Source: Phallusia mammillata (lineage: Eukaryota; Chordata; Ascidiacea; Phlebobranchia; Ascidiidae). Taken from it: a stretch of 64,000 nucleotides of DNA. Location of the stretch: positions 6,429 through 70,428 of the forward strand of contig QLIY01000727.1 in NCBI GenBank assembly GCA_003260075.1. Reading direction: 5' to 3'. Positions within the stretch are counted from its first letter, which is position 1. Every line of letters begins with the position of its first letter. Below, one piece after another: positions 47,001 through 58,989 of the stretch. The notes below the pieces were generated by a model, which made no database searches, was not told the DNA's origin, and worked only from the letters and a program-made list of their open reading frames with translations. The position numbers were made by a program, and so were the translations under genes.

Positions 47001-49216
47001 AAGAAGTGTTTCGCTTCCATCATTGGTACCATCAATAAACTAAAGACATTTTTTGGTAAAGCCTTTGTAAGCTAATTGCCCTAAAAACAATTTTCTGATA
47101 TACAAAGTACTCAAGAAGAGTGACAGACGATTATAGTCAATTAAATCTTTTATTTACGAAACAGAAATATTAATTCCACCTATTTAGAAGGCATCATCAG
47201 TTTCCATCTTATTCGAATAGAATTTTTAAATTTGTTGACTGAACTTTTCGACGCATTTTTGGACCGACATTCTTATACCGTTGCTAGGTTTGGTAGAAAA
47301 TAAATTGAAAACAAGATATTTTTGGTTCAACTTACGTATTTCACTGCGTACATGCATGCTGCAGGGCTAACCCATTCTCTAGCGTGAATTCCACAGTTAA
47401 TCACAAATGCTGGTTTTCCTCCTCCAGTGCTCAGCTGAAAACATAATAAAGTCATATAAATATGATTTTAGGCGCGCATAAAGTATTGACAACTGCGTTA
47501 CTCTGACATTATTTTGCTTATTCTACAAACATTTAGAATACAAATCACCTTGAAAGGTTTCAATATACTGGATATTTTTAAAGCAGATCATTAATTTTGA
47601 ACTTGTGCGATAATCAGGCAAAAAAAAGTCTTTTAGCAACTTTTTAAGATGGCCTAGGTGTTTTCAAATACGTTGTAAATCGTTGCTCAGAATTCCGCAC
47701 AATCATTTTAGATTTTGCGAAATGCATAGTCAGTAAGTTATTACCTTCACAGCGCTGAATTCTCTTCCTTCGTAAGATCCTCCCACTGACATTTTGGTGG
47801 CAATACTGGATGATGCTGTGATATCGTCAATCCATTGCTGGATCTGTTAAAATTAGAGGTAATATGTTTTAGACTTGGATATAGATGTCAACAAAGGCTA
47901 ACACAAATAGGTGCCGTTAAATATACCAAAATGCGAATTTGTTTCAACCACTTAATGGCTAAAATCTCTGAAACCCCGTTTCAGCAACGACATAAGTCCA
48001 GCCAACAAGCTTAGGCAAATGTGCATTTACAAAGCAAAAAAACGGCATTGGTGGAGTTTTTATGCATCTGCGCATAAGAAATTGCAATAACATTTTTCAT
48101 GTGAAAATCTGGTCTTGCAAATCGAATTTTGTGTTTCCAAGGTGACAAGAAACAAAACCTTGTAGATAGCTTGTTGCAACTTAATTTCCTCACCTCATCA
48201 AAAGTGTGGTAAACGTTGTAGTTAAAGCTTGCCAAATCCATCTGTTCTGGCCTAGATGATCTTTCATTGTCAATATTCTTTTGTAAATCTTCAACGAAAA
48301 CTTCGTTGTTGATCCTATAAGAAAAAAATGATTGAATTCACTTTGACTTCGATTCTCTATGTAATAATTTCTTGTGGAACAAATTTTGGTCTAGTGCCAA
48401 CCATTTGAAATGCAATATTTGTTCGACCACGTTCGCTCCCAGTATTCAAATACAGTTTCCTTACCTGTTGCGAGCCAAAAACACTTTGACGGCACCAACG
48501 TACGCACGCGGAACATGGATATCAACAGGTCCAACTCTATTTGGACTGGTCCAGAAATCAATCATCTATATAACAAAAAAAACAATAAAGTTAAAATAAT
48601 AACATTTTCTTGAAATTTCATATACAGCAAATTATTGGTTTGTTTACCGGAAATCTTTCTGGCATTTTTTCCAACAGGTTTCTTTGCTGCACGTTCTCAG
48701 GAAAAGTTCTGAGAACTTGATCACTGTAAGAGCAATACATGCCTTTAAATGAAATTGATACATGGCTTTAAATCACAAACACAATTTCGTGTTGTTAGGA
48801 TAGTTTCCGAGTTTTATCGTGTAAAGATAGAAATTCTCCAACCTTTGTCCAAGCCACAAAACACAAATATTTCTAGACAGGCTATCCAGTTGTTTGAATG
48901 AACCTTAGAACTGTTCATTGTTGCCTCCAAAAATGCCCAAAGAAGGAACAAAACCCCTCGGCTTATGTTACAATTTTAAAACAAGTAAATTTAAAGTTAG
49001 AAATTTTATTGAAATTATTTTAATAACAAGTAGTATCGATTTAAATGACTGTGGGTATCATACCACGTAATTCAATTTCACATCTACCTCATGATCAGGC
49101 TAAAATTTCATGCCAAATGTATAAAAAGTAAAAACAAAAACAAAAACTTACTTGTGAAAGAGTCTTTTGGCGTTGCCAAGCGCTACAACAGCGCAAAGTA
49201 CATAGAAGACCTTCAT
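44005..49216 (-). CDS. CP3: pro-carboxypeptidase A-like (M14A), intact
   Basis: Exons: 49216-49152, 48723-48648, 48565-48465, 48314-48194, 47843-47745, 47434-47336, 47039-46935, 46480-46393, 45683-45622, 45176-45033, 44735-44651, 44495-44384, 44086-44005. They total 1239 bases and 412 aa, close to mammalian CPA1. Signal peptide MKVFYVLCAVVALGNA; propeptide about 20-110; catalytic domain with HxxE zinc motif GIHAREW, Arg in [10 protein letters not shown] in DPNRNWD, third zinc ligand in DVHAYSQ, Tyr in YIASG, and catalytic Glu in [11 protein letters not shown]. The specificity position is Ala (SGSTAD), which points to CPA-like cleavage. All splice junctions are GT-AG and no disruption is seen. 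The poly-C duplication at 45985-45994 is intronic. AATAAA overlaps the stop codon. CP3 is the most diverged member of the array. Confidence 0.93.
45855..46078. repeat. Direct duplication around poly-C in a CP3 intron
   Basis: About 85 bp (ACATTTGTTTACGCCGAATG to CTCCTTGCGAAAGTT) on both sides of the C run at 45985-45994. The copies differ by single bases. Confidence 0.8.
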
Positions 49217-51189
49217 GTTTGAAAACTTGTGTTAACAAATGGCAGCATCACTGGCTCGAACGCAGCTATTTATTGACCACTGGGCTATGACGTATTTTTT
49301 GCTGACGCACTATTTTGCTGAAGCCAACGTGACTACGAGAAAATAGGCACCTGTGCATTTATTGACCGATAGTGGACAGGTAGGCGCTAAATATACATTT
49401 TATCGCAACGCTTGTTATTTTCCAGTAAGTTTATTATGTTGTCCAACGCTTTTCGAATAATTTGCCTTTTTTGAATTAGAATTTTGCGCCCGTCGCCCTA
49501 AGTAAAAATGTCTAGTGTGAACAAAACAATTTAGAAAAAATATTTTAGAAAACTTGTACATCTTCGTTTGGATGTATGTTTCTGGCTCTTATTTTAGCAT
49601 TTTTATCAAAACAATACTGCAATCTAAGTATATGTTCAAAATATCATTTGTTACGAATCGCCAAATTGATCTTATACCGTTTTGGTGTGCTTGGATATTT
49701 GCAACAGTTCAGTATTTGACTCGAATATATGTTTATTAAGCTAATTTGCGACCGCTTAGTTTCAAAAGAGGACAAAGGGCTTAATTGTCACATAAACTCA
49801 AATGACATCCAGTTGAAAACGAACATAAATCTATAGTTAATTGACTAATAAGCAAAACCATGTACATTTTTGCGGATAGATATGCTTTCTGAATATTGAG
49901 TTGAGATGAGTTTTCTTTCGCTCGATGATAGAATACATAGCGACACATATTACGTACCAGCAGGATAAAATGCTCAACAATTTCATGCAAGTTACAAACC
50001 CCTGCACACTTTGGACTTATTGTAACATCAAAATTCGTTTCTAAGAGGCCGTTTTTTTACTTACTTAAACTAAAACAGGGGTTTTACACATTTGCCATAC
50101 CCAGTTTCACACTTTTGTGTACAAATGCTTCAGACAGACAATAGCCCCCGAGCCTTCATTCCCCTTGTGCATTACTTTAAAGTCACCAACAGAACAATGT
50201 AAGCTGTTGTCTATAATCATATTTTGGCACAAACCAAGCGATTCTTATTTAAAAAAAAACTTAAATAAAACAGCACTTTAGGGGTAAGAAACTAACAAAA
50301 ATCACATTACTGGGTGTCGCTACACACCTAAAATCCTTTTGTAACGATCTGATCTAATAGGGTCTCTTAAACCTGACAGAGATATGAGAACCAAATGTAA
50401 TGGGGCATCGCAACGGTTCTGGGCTCGAACCCTGGCAACAAATATGTCTGTGGGTGTATAATGTATTTCAGAATAATGCGCCTAACACAATATTTACCAA
50501 ACTTTTTTAAAACGTTTAAACTTGTTTTACTTCTACAAAATTTGTTGGGATTTTGTTTCAGCAGATCAACAACCTCTGTTTATGTCTTTTTGTAACCGAA
50601 GAGAAGAGGTTTGGTTTCCTAATGCTTATGTTTCCAACTCTTTTCTCTCATTAACTTCTTGGTTTTTGACTTTTGAACACACACAAAAATATTTTTAAGC
50701 TTACTTTTTCTAAAGATTTTATTTGAATAAGGAACTGAAGATACCAGTTGAGAAATATATGTATATATATATCATGTACAGTCATTGATTCATCTGTTTA
50801 TTGGAAAGTACTTTCAATTTGTAGTTATTTATCAACGACCAAGAGTGTGATATTGTTGAGTTATTTTGCTAATTTTTTTTTTTTAATTTTAAATTTGCAA
50901 ATCCTAAAAAAACGAAATTCCTTAAGACGAGATTCATGCAAAACCTTCGTATATTTGCAAATTTATTTAAAAAACAATTGTTTTGTTTAAATCTAGATTT
51001 GTTTTAACAATAAACAATTTAGGTCTTGGACGATATTCATTCCACGTCAATTCCAACCTGCGAAATGACTTTACTCAAAAATCAAATAGACAAGTATAAG
51101 GATCACTTTTTATTTATTGCGTGCATTCGGTTGCAGTGACCTTGCAAGAAAGTTGCTGCAAAAGCTGCTTTAGCTTTTAGCACGATCGC
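49217..51189. other. Intergenic space upstream of CP3
   Basis: A TATA-like AATAAATAG (minus strand, 49266-49274) lies about 50 bases before the CP3 ATG. Around 50130-50220 and 50290-50440 are partial copies of repeats also present near 43470, 57430-57590 and 59190-59330. No coding exon was recognised. Confidence 0.5.
50290..50440. repeat. Dispersed repeat with a tRNA-like B box
   Basis: ATCACATTACTGGGTGTCGC and later TTAAACCTGACAGAGA also occur, in pieces, near 43475 and 43810. At 50417-50437 the text GTTCTGGGCTCGAACCCTGGC resembles the T-arm/B box of a tRNA, so this may be the end of a tRNA-derived SINE. No full tRNA fold was found. Confidence 0.3.
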
Positions 51190-54100
51190 TTAAACACATT
51201 GTCCATTGGCCACAGATGCGGCAATGGTCATCAAACCGGCATAGGTCTCCTCAGCTGTTGGTTGGATAAGCCTGAAGGTGTAAATACATGTTTAGTGTAA
51301 AATCTGGACGAATAAATGATTTTTAATTTAAATTATTACAGCGCATAGTTTAAGGCAAACTTAAATCGCCATTTCAAAAACAAACTTTGTTTGAATTTAA
51401 AATAACTGTCCACTCCAACTCGGGCATTTTACATTTTTAGAGCCCAGTGATTATATGTACATGCCAATTAGACGAAGACCTGGTTAGGTGCAATATTTCC
51501 AAAGTCATTTAATAACATCATGCCCAGTTAGAATAAGAATGTTTTACCTTTCGGGTAGAAGGAATCCATAACGACCGGTATCTCTCAATTCAGCTGCAAA
51601 GGAGCATTTAATACCTTGTTTGTCGTAGAAATAGTCGGCAGTGCTTCCAGATGCTTGGTCTAAAAACAGATTGCTGGTCTGTAAATATAATGCTCGGGGG
51701 GCTTGCAGTTTTTATCAAATTTCTTGGTTAAGTCTATACTCGGCAACTTAGTATTTTTCTGCTGGTCAAGGTTAATCATTAAGTTACATAAAGCATCTAT
51801 ACTACTTACATATCACTTCAGAAATTGGACCATATTGATAGGTCATTCCATGAACGCTTTTAATTGCTGCAGCGCTTTCTCCTGCTATAACATTCTGCAA
51901 AAAACAATTTTATTATAGAACGTTGGTAAAGGAAAAAAATAGGCAAAGGTAAACGAACCTTTGACCAAAATAGGCATCAAATGTTTTAGAAGGTGGAAAA
52001 TGCAGTGGGTAAAACATACAACATAATACGTATTTTCATTAGAACTGTATGTTCATTTAATGAAATGTCGGTAAAACTGATAAATTATAACAGCAACAAT
52101 ACTTTATTTACAATACACAATCTTACCAGGGTGCTATAATCTGCTGGATATGCATACGTGTACCCGTAAGGGAACATCCAGTACTGACTGTACGCGTGAA
52201 CATCAATGTAAGCTTGAACGTTGGGAATGTTCGCGACGAATTCTGCTTGTGACGACACTTCAATCTAAAATGTTTTAGTGTTAAAGAATTGATTCTGCAA
52301 TAAATGCATCAGCCGAACATTAAATTTGTAGTGCATTTGGGCCTCAGTACATTAATGCCCATAACGAAGTTTGCTTGTGACTGCACTTCATCCTGCATGT
52401 TATAGTGTGAAGCGGTTAGTTCTACATTGAAAGTTGGACCGACTTTAAATAATTTAAATAAGTTTCGTTTTAAATGTTGCACGAAGAAGCACGATGATTT
52501 GCGCTTTCTCACCTTCGAATATTTTTTTTTTACATAACCAACATATTCTGCGTTATTACAACGATAACTTACTCAGTATAGATGGCAAGTCGACCAAAAG
52601 TGTTGGATTTAACAGCAATTACAAAACTGCTATACCGACATTGGCTTGAGACGTGTTGTGTCTTTACGAAAAGTTGTGTTTTTTTTCAACAATTAACCAA
52701 TTAACTAAACTCAGAGCCAAAATGTATTTCAATGTGCCAAAGTTTATCGAGCTATTTTGCTGAACAAAACATTACCTGCATATAAACCTTACCTCAGACA
52801 TTACAGAGGGACCGTAGTATGTATCAGAACAGGAGCTCCCGCTTGCTCCCGGACCTGAACAACATGAGATAGACAAACATAGTAAAATTGTGTCACTACA
52901 CAATACTGTAAACCAGGGGTGGGTAAACGTTTCAATGGAGGGCCAAAATTGAAATCTTGCAATTTTATGGGGTCGCATAGTATTAACAACCCAGGGCTGT
53001 ACAACCTTTTCGCCACGGCGTCCTCATCGCAGATCCTTATTTCACTGTTAGTACTAACAGTCGCCAATTGCCAGCTTGCTATTGTTTCAAAATTACTGAC
53101 GTGAAGAAATAGGTTTATATCATATATATTCCATCTAATGGCGCATAAAAAGCCCAGATTAATTTTTAACTTGATGCACAGATTTTAATGAGCAGTCTGA
53201 CCACCAGTCTTAACTGTTAATGACGTCATGGTCTATATTGTGACGCTTGTGGTACCTGCATTTTCGCATTGCTTGCACACACTAGGCGTACAAAAAGTCT
53301 GACACATATATGGCTACTAGGCTGATAATACTTTTTACAGTTTCGAGGAGGTTATAACAATCAAAACATTTAGCAAAAGAGTTTTATTAACGTCATGGTC
53401 GCCAGCACCTATATTTAAAAAAAAACATGTTCACGGCCGCACAAACTCGTCTCTGCCGTCCCAGGTTGTTCACCCCTGAATTAACTCAAAATAATTAAAA
53501 CCGATATTTAAAAAACACAAATCTAAAAGGTCTCAACTCCTGAGGGAAAGCTCATAATATTACTTAGCGTTGCTCGATAACTTTCTCTTTTTAGTAACAT
53601 TTGGCCGCATGCGGCCCGCGGGCTGTAGTTTGCCCAACCCTGCTCTAAAAATACTTACCGGACCAATTGGCATCCCAGTTCCTGTTTGGATCAACACCGA
53701 TGCACACAAGTCCATTCTGAGATCTGGTCTTTCGCCACATGCGGTCCTGTTTATTTAACACAAAGGTTTTGAAACATTATATTCTACTTAAGTAATCGAT
53801 GACACTTCAAACGCCCACATGTTCCTTTACCAGTTAACACTTAAGAAAGACGCCATCATTAGCCAAAGATACAAATGATGTTTTCCTAAACAAAAAAGAA
53901 TTCTACTGTTAAAGGGAAATTCCAGTTATTTTCAGTTAGATTACAAACGATGTTTAAAAAATGGTACACATTATTGGTATTTTAATAATTTTTAATAACG
54001 ACGTACGTTAGTCCAGGTATAAACGTAACCATCGGGATTCGAAGATGGGATAACGTAGATATCGATAGAATCAAGAATTTGTTCGTTTCCGTTTTCGGTA

Positions 54101-56664
54101 CCTTCAATCAGCTAAGACCACAAAAAATGTGCTAATGGGTGTATAAGCGGTCTAAATGTAAGATGCAGCTGAGTTTAAGCAACTTTGAAGCATCATTTTT
54201 TAAAACTATGGACAAACTTAATTGCCACACAGCTTTAGCACCATCCATGTTTATAACATTTAAACGGTTTTGCATCTGAACACTCATAAATTGCATGTTA
54301 TCGAGATAGTTTAGGGCAGTAGTTCTCAAGTGCGCCTCTCAGGGCTGCATGCGGCTCCCAACTACTGATACCCGACCTCCCCCCCCCCCGCACCATCCAT
54401 GTTTATAACATTTAAACGGTTTTGCATCTGAACACTCTATCGCATGTTATCGAGATAGTTTAGGGCAGTAGTTCTCAAGTGCGCCTCTCAGGGCTGCATG
54501 CGGCTCCCAACTACTTATACCCGACCTCTGAAAATCTCTAAAGATTATTATTACCATGAAAGCTACAATAGCCAAATCGATGTTTCGAAATTTACCATTT
54601 ATAAAAGTTTACAATGCAGCCTATTAAAACGCTATGGTTAACATTCAACCTAATCAATGTATTACCGAGTATAATTGCGTACAAAGGTAATTGTTTATTG
54701 TATTGTGTCTCCTAAGTCACAATCAGAAAGCTTTCTGTATAGAAGTTATTGAAAAAGCAACTTTTCAGATTCTTGTTGTTCGGTCCAAATCCTGCATTCT
54801 TTTTTAAATTCGTTTTTGCGGCTCCTTACACACTTGAAAAACTACCGTTCGGCCCCGACAATACAAATGGTTGAGAATCATTGATTTAGGGTTAACTTAC
54901 ATATTTCACTGTGTACATGCAACTTGCCGGGGTGACCCATTCTCGGGCATGAATTCCACAGTTGATCACAAAAGATGGTTTTACTCCTCCAGTGCTTAGC
55001 TGAAAAATAGTTCAGTCACGTGATAACAACGTTAACCGTGAAAAACTTTTTTTGTTATATTAGTTTAAAATAATTTTCACTGCAGACAAGATTGCTGATG
55101 CACTTTCGGTCGCATGTAGTTTTGTTGTTGTAATATTTTACTTTAATAGCGGAAATGTCTCTTCCTTCATAAGTCGTTCCAACGGGTTCTTTGGTGGCAA
55201 TACTGGATGACGCTGTAATATCGTCAATCCATTGTTGGATCTGTATAAAAATGAAGTTGAAATAAGGCAGGTCAATTTAAAAGCCCAAAATACGTTATAG
55301 GATGTTGAATATTGCAGCATGCTGATCAGGTGTTTTACCTCATCTAAAGTATGGTAAACGTTGTAGTCAAAGCTTGCCAAATCCATCTGTTCTGGTCTTG
55401 GTGATCTTTCTTGGTCGATATTATTCTGCACATCCTCGATGAAAATCTCGTTGTTGATCCTAAACAAAACTTGCAATTGGCCAAGCCGTAGTAAACACTA
55501 GTTACATGCTGAACACTATTGTTTACTATGTTTATTTTCGTTCATCGCAATAAACAAATATCTGTGTAAAATCTATAAAACAAACAGTCGTTTGCTGTTT
55601 TTTAGGTAAAAACAGTATTTTACTGTTGTTTTAGAAAACGCTTTTAGGTAAATTTTGTTTAATAAAAGGTTCAACCTTGTGTATGCAATAAATTACGGTA
55701 GAGCTTTATACTGACGGGGTGCCTCCTAGGAGATCCAAAAGTGCTTAATTTTCGATAGGTTTAGGATGCAAATGTTTAAAAATGTTTGCATTAGTAACTT
55801 TTTTGGGGGTTAGTTTTATTGAATTTCAAATGCTAATACCTTACCCCGACCCTAATAGCCCTAACCGTTAGCATTTTTTGAGATATACCGTTATAAAAAT
55901 TAGACACTTTTGGATCTCCTAGGAGGCACCCCGTCAGTAGCTCTACCATAAATTACCTGTGGCGATTCAAGAACACTTTAACAGGTCCGACGAAGGCTCG
56001 GGGAACATGAATGTCAACAGGTCCAGTACCTCTTGGTTCGGTCCAGAAATCAATCGCCTAAAATATTTCAAAACAAAAGTTTCTAACGTTTCATGTTTGA
56101 TACTCATGTGGGATGTAGGATTTGCAACAAATATTAAGTCAGTTAAACCATAACATTCAACTACTGTACGTTTTATGACGTAACAGAGCGTTTGTTCTCT
56201 TTGTATCACGCGATGCGATTATACTAAAGTAACCATAGGTTGTTGTTGTTGTGTTTTGGCTGACAGTTATTTTACAGTAGTTTTGTAAGGGTAAAGTAAA
56301 CATCTTTTCAGTATTTCTAGTTCCAGCTGGCAATTATTAGCACACTAACTAGTTTACGGTGATAACATAAAAAGTAAAAAAAAACAGTCGTTTACCGGAA
56401 AAGTTTCAGGCAATTTTTCCAGCAAGTCTCTCTGCCCTTCGGTGGGATGAACTCTCAGGACTTGATCACTGTATACAATTAACTGCAATGTTCGCGTGCA
56501 ACAAGGTGCTGCGTTTAACTAGTTACAACAAAATTTTCAAACATACAACAAAATAGTATTCCATTTGGTTAGTAACTAAGTTTAAATCAGAGCTCTTACT
56601 TGTGAAAAAGTCTCTTGGCTGAACCGAGCGCCAAAAATGCGCAGAGTACGATGAGTATCTTCAT
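51190..56664 (-). CDS. CP4: pro-carboxypeptidase A-like (M14A), intact
   Basis: Exons: 56664-56600, 56468-56396, 56057-55957, 55459-55339, 55240-55142, 54999-54901, 54111-54007, 53746-53659, 52854-52793, 52264-52127, 51894-51810, 51659-51548, 51271-51190. They total 1230 bases, 409 aa plus stop. Signal peptide [16 protein letters not shown], propeptide, then a catalytic domain with [34 protein letters not shown] and [11 protein letters not shown], so every zinc and catalytic residue is kept. The specificity position is Ala. Introns carry a MULE-type MITE exactly at the exon 3 donor, nested hAT elements in intron 8, a hAT element in intron 6 and an exon 10 relic in intron 9. The reading frame is clean. 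Confidence 0.93.
52338..52400 (-). pseudogene. Relic of carboxypeptidase exon 10
   Basis: The minus-strand frame reads [15 protein letters not shown], matching the start of exon 10 in the array ([16 protein letters not shown]). The rest of the exon is missing. It sits in CP4 intron 9, about 75 bp before the real exon 10. Confidence 0.65.
52914..53643. mobile_element. hAT-type element, family B, interrupted by a second one
   Basis: Outer termini CAGGGGTGGGTAAACG (52914) and GTTTGCCCAACCCTG (ends 53643), flanked by CTGTAAAC and CTCTAAAA (6 of 8 match). The right end has the family's GCATGCGGCCCGCGGGC block. A second element at 52992-53478 splits it. Confidence 0.65.
52992..53478. mobile_element. 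hAT-type element nested in another
   Basis: Termini CAGGGCTGTACAACCT and AGGTTGTTCACCCCTG form an inverted pair. The flanks share ATTAAC, an imperfect target duplication. No transposase frame. Located in CP4 intron 8. Confidence 0.65.
54317..54883. mobile_element. hAT-type element in CP4 intron 6
   Basis: Termini CAGTAGTTCTCAAG and GGTTGAGAATCATTG, flanked by GTTTAGGG and ATTTAGGG (8-bp duplication, one mismatch). The left part, with upstream flank, is duplicated around the C run at 54379-54389. Confidence 0.75.
55697..55947. mobile_element. MULE-type MITE with long inverted repeats at a splice donor
   Basis: 251-bp element with terminal inverted repeats of about 45 bp (GGTAGAGCT..ACTGACGGGG, then TGCCTCCTAGGAGATCCAAA on both ends) and a perfect 9-bp target duplication ATAAATTAC at 55688-55696 and 55948-55956. 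A 9-bp duplication is typical of Mutator-like elements. On the minus strand the inner duplication is GTAATTTAT, the first nine bases of CP4 intron 3. Confidence 0.92.
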
Positions 56665-57119
56665 GTTTGAAACTCGTAGTTGGCGAACTGAAAAACCAGC
56701 ACCTTCAGCTGACGATTTATACCCGTCCAGTAGTGACGCAACGAACTGCTGACACAAGGTAACGTGACGTTTAATATATACCGTTTATGTGAAACTTAAC
56801 AAATGTCGTTCTCTTTGCCATTTGACCCAATTGACTGTAACCCAACATTATCCGCTTGAAACAGGCTTTTTTCGAAAACGTTTCTTCAGTTCTTCACTTA
56901 AATTCTTAGTTCGAGGAGCAGAAGATTTTTGCCCCTAAGGTTTTTTTTTGTTTCAGAGTTTTCGTAGCTACAAACGAGCAGTATACGGTCCTTGATGTGG
57001 CTAGTTACATTGGTTTTGACATTTTAAGATTTTGTTTCCACCAAACTTGTTTTCCAATTTTAGCGTCTGCACTGTTAACCAGCACTGAAAGTATTTTGTC
57101 CCACAACACGTTCATCGCA

Positions 57120-57245
57120 ATATGTAGTGTCCTATCTCATGACCTGTTGATTTGCGATAAACATTGTCGCTACCAGAATAAGTTTACCCAAAAGACAACT
57201 ACTTCACAATGTGGTCTGCTGCTGTTCCCACAGAATGGGGTATGA
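57120..57245 (-). promoter_or_regulatory. Block conserved upstream of the carboxypeptidase genes (CP4)
   Basis: CCTATCTCATGACCTGTTGA, ACCCAAAAGACAACTACTTC and CCCACAGAATGGGG match the blocks upstream of CP1, CP2 and CP5 in order and spacing. Confidence 0.4.
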
Positions 57246-57587
57246 GCATTTTGTTCACCTAAAAGTATTTTACATTACATGACTATAGAAGGATATCATA
57301 TATTTATTAATAATGCTTTAAACAGACAAACCGTGATTGGGAACAGCAGAAAATTTTGCAGGTAAGGGCATGTTTAAACATATGCATACTTACAGGAATG
57401 GATTATTATATCAACTTGCGCGCCGGCGCCCATACATACAGCCCCTGAGCATTAAATTATTAAGCATTCTCTATGATGTAGTGCTTTTCTTTTAACCCAC
57501 CAACAGGGCATTTGAACTGCTGTCCATGCAAACATTACATGGTTTGCTATATACCTAATATCATTGTGTGACCACCCGTTCTAAACA

Positions 57588-58217
57588 CACTTTGACAGGT
57601 CCGACGAAAGCCCTGGGAACATGAATGTCAACAGGTCCACTACCTCTGGGGCCGGTCCAGAAATCAATCGCCTAAAATATTTTTAAAGAAAGATATTAAG
57701 TCAGTTGAAGCATAACATTCAACAATTGCTTTATGACGTAACAAAGCGTTTGTTCTCAATACATTACGCGATGCTGTTTTAACTGAAGTAACCATAGCTT
57801 GCTGTTGTGGTTTTGCTGACGGTTGTCGTAGGTTAATTTTGTAAGGGTAAAGTAAACATCTTTTTATAGTTTCTAGTGCCAGAAAGCAATTATAAGCATA
57901 TCAACTAGTTTGCCGTAATAATATGCAAAGTAAAACAAAGTCGTTTACCGGAAAAGTTTCAGGCAATTTTTCCAGCAGATCTCTCTGCCCTTCAGTGGGA
58001 TGAACTCTCAGGACTTGATCACTGTAAACAAGAAACTGTAATGTTTGGCAACATAGGTGCTCGGTGTTTAACTAGTTGCAACAAAATTTTGAAACACACA
58101 AACAAAACAGTATTCCATTTGGTTAGTAACTGAGTTTAAATCAGAGCTCTCACTTGTGAAAAAGTCTTTTTGCGGAACCGAGCGCCAAAAAGCGCTGAGA
58201 GTGATGAATATCTTCAT
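57588..58217 (-). pseudogene. CP5: truncated carboxypeptidase 5' remnant
   Basis: Exon 1 (ATG at 58217) has the same one-base deletion as the block at 39 kb, so its frame leaves the family sequence after MKIFITLSAF. Exon 2 (about 58023-57951, [16 protein letters not shown]) is normal. Exon 3 (about 57672-57588, [20 protein letters not shown]) reads well but stops matching near its 3' end, where KVFLNRHR and the splice donor are lost. Exons 4-13 are absent because CP4 begins soon after. TATA and leader motifs are still present upstream. Confidence 0.85.
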
Positions 58218-58344
58218 GTTCAAATCTTCGTAGTTGACGAATTAAAAAACCAGAACCTTCAGCTGCAATTTATACCAGTATTGTAGTTGCGCAATAAACT
58301 GCTGATGTGAGGTAACGTGACGTTCATGACTTTATGTTCATGAG

Positions 58345-58920
58345 AAACTTACCAAAAGACGTTCTGTCAACTTGGCCATGTCATGACGCAATTAATTGTA
58401 ATCCAACTTTATCCGCTTAAAACGTGTTTTTTTTCGGAAAAACTTCTTTAGTCCTTGACTTTTTGATCCTAAAGTCTTAGTTCGATGTGCAGAAGTTTTT
58501 TGCCCTCAGGGATGTTTTCATTTAGGGTTTTCGTTGCTACAAACGAGCAGTCTATTAGGCTTGATGTTGCCATTTGTATTGTATTGACTTTTTAAGCTGT
58601 GTGATGAGCAAATTTGTTTTCCAACTTTGCCCCCCCCCCAACTTACCAAAAGACGTTCTGTCAACTTGGCCATGTCATGACGCAATTGACTGTAATCCAA
58701 CTTTATCTGCTTAAAACGTGTTTTTTTTTCGGAAACACTTCTTTAGTCCTTGACTTTTTGATCCTAAAGTCTTAGTTCGAGGTGCAGAAGTTTTTTGCCC
58801 TCAGGGATGTTTTTATTTAGGGTTTTCGTTGCTACAAACGAGTAGTCTATTGTCCTTGATGTTGCCATTTGTATTGTATTGACTTTTTAAGCTGTGCGAT
58901 GAGCAAATTTGTTTTCCAAC
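58345..58920. repeat. Long direct duplication around poly-C upstream of CP5
   Basis: About 280 bp (AACTTACCAAAAGACGTTCT to GAGCAAATTTGTTTTCCAAC) on both sides of the C run at 58630-58639, a few per cent diverged. Confidence 0.85.
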
Positions 58921-58989
58921 TTGTTTTCCAAGCGTTTGCACTGTTAACCACTGAAAGTATTTTTGTCCCAAAACAAGCTTACGTCGCAA

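Noticed and set aside
50417-50437. tRNA gene
   Set aside because: Only a B-box/T-arm-like stretch is present; no acceptor stem, D-arm or anticodon arm could be folded around it.
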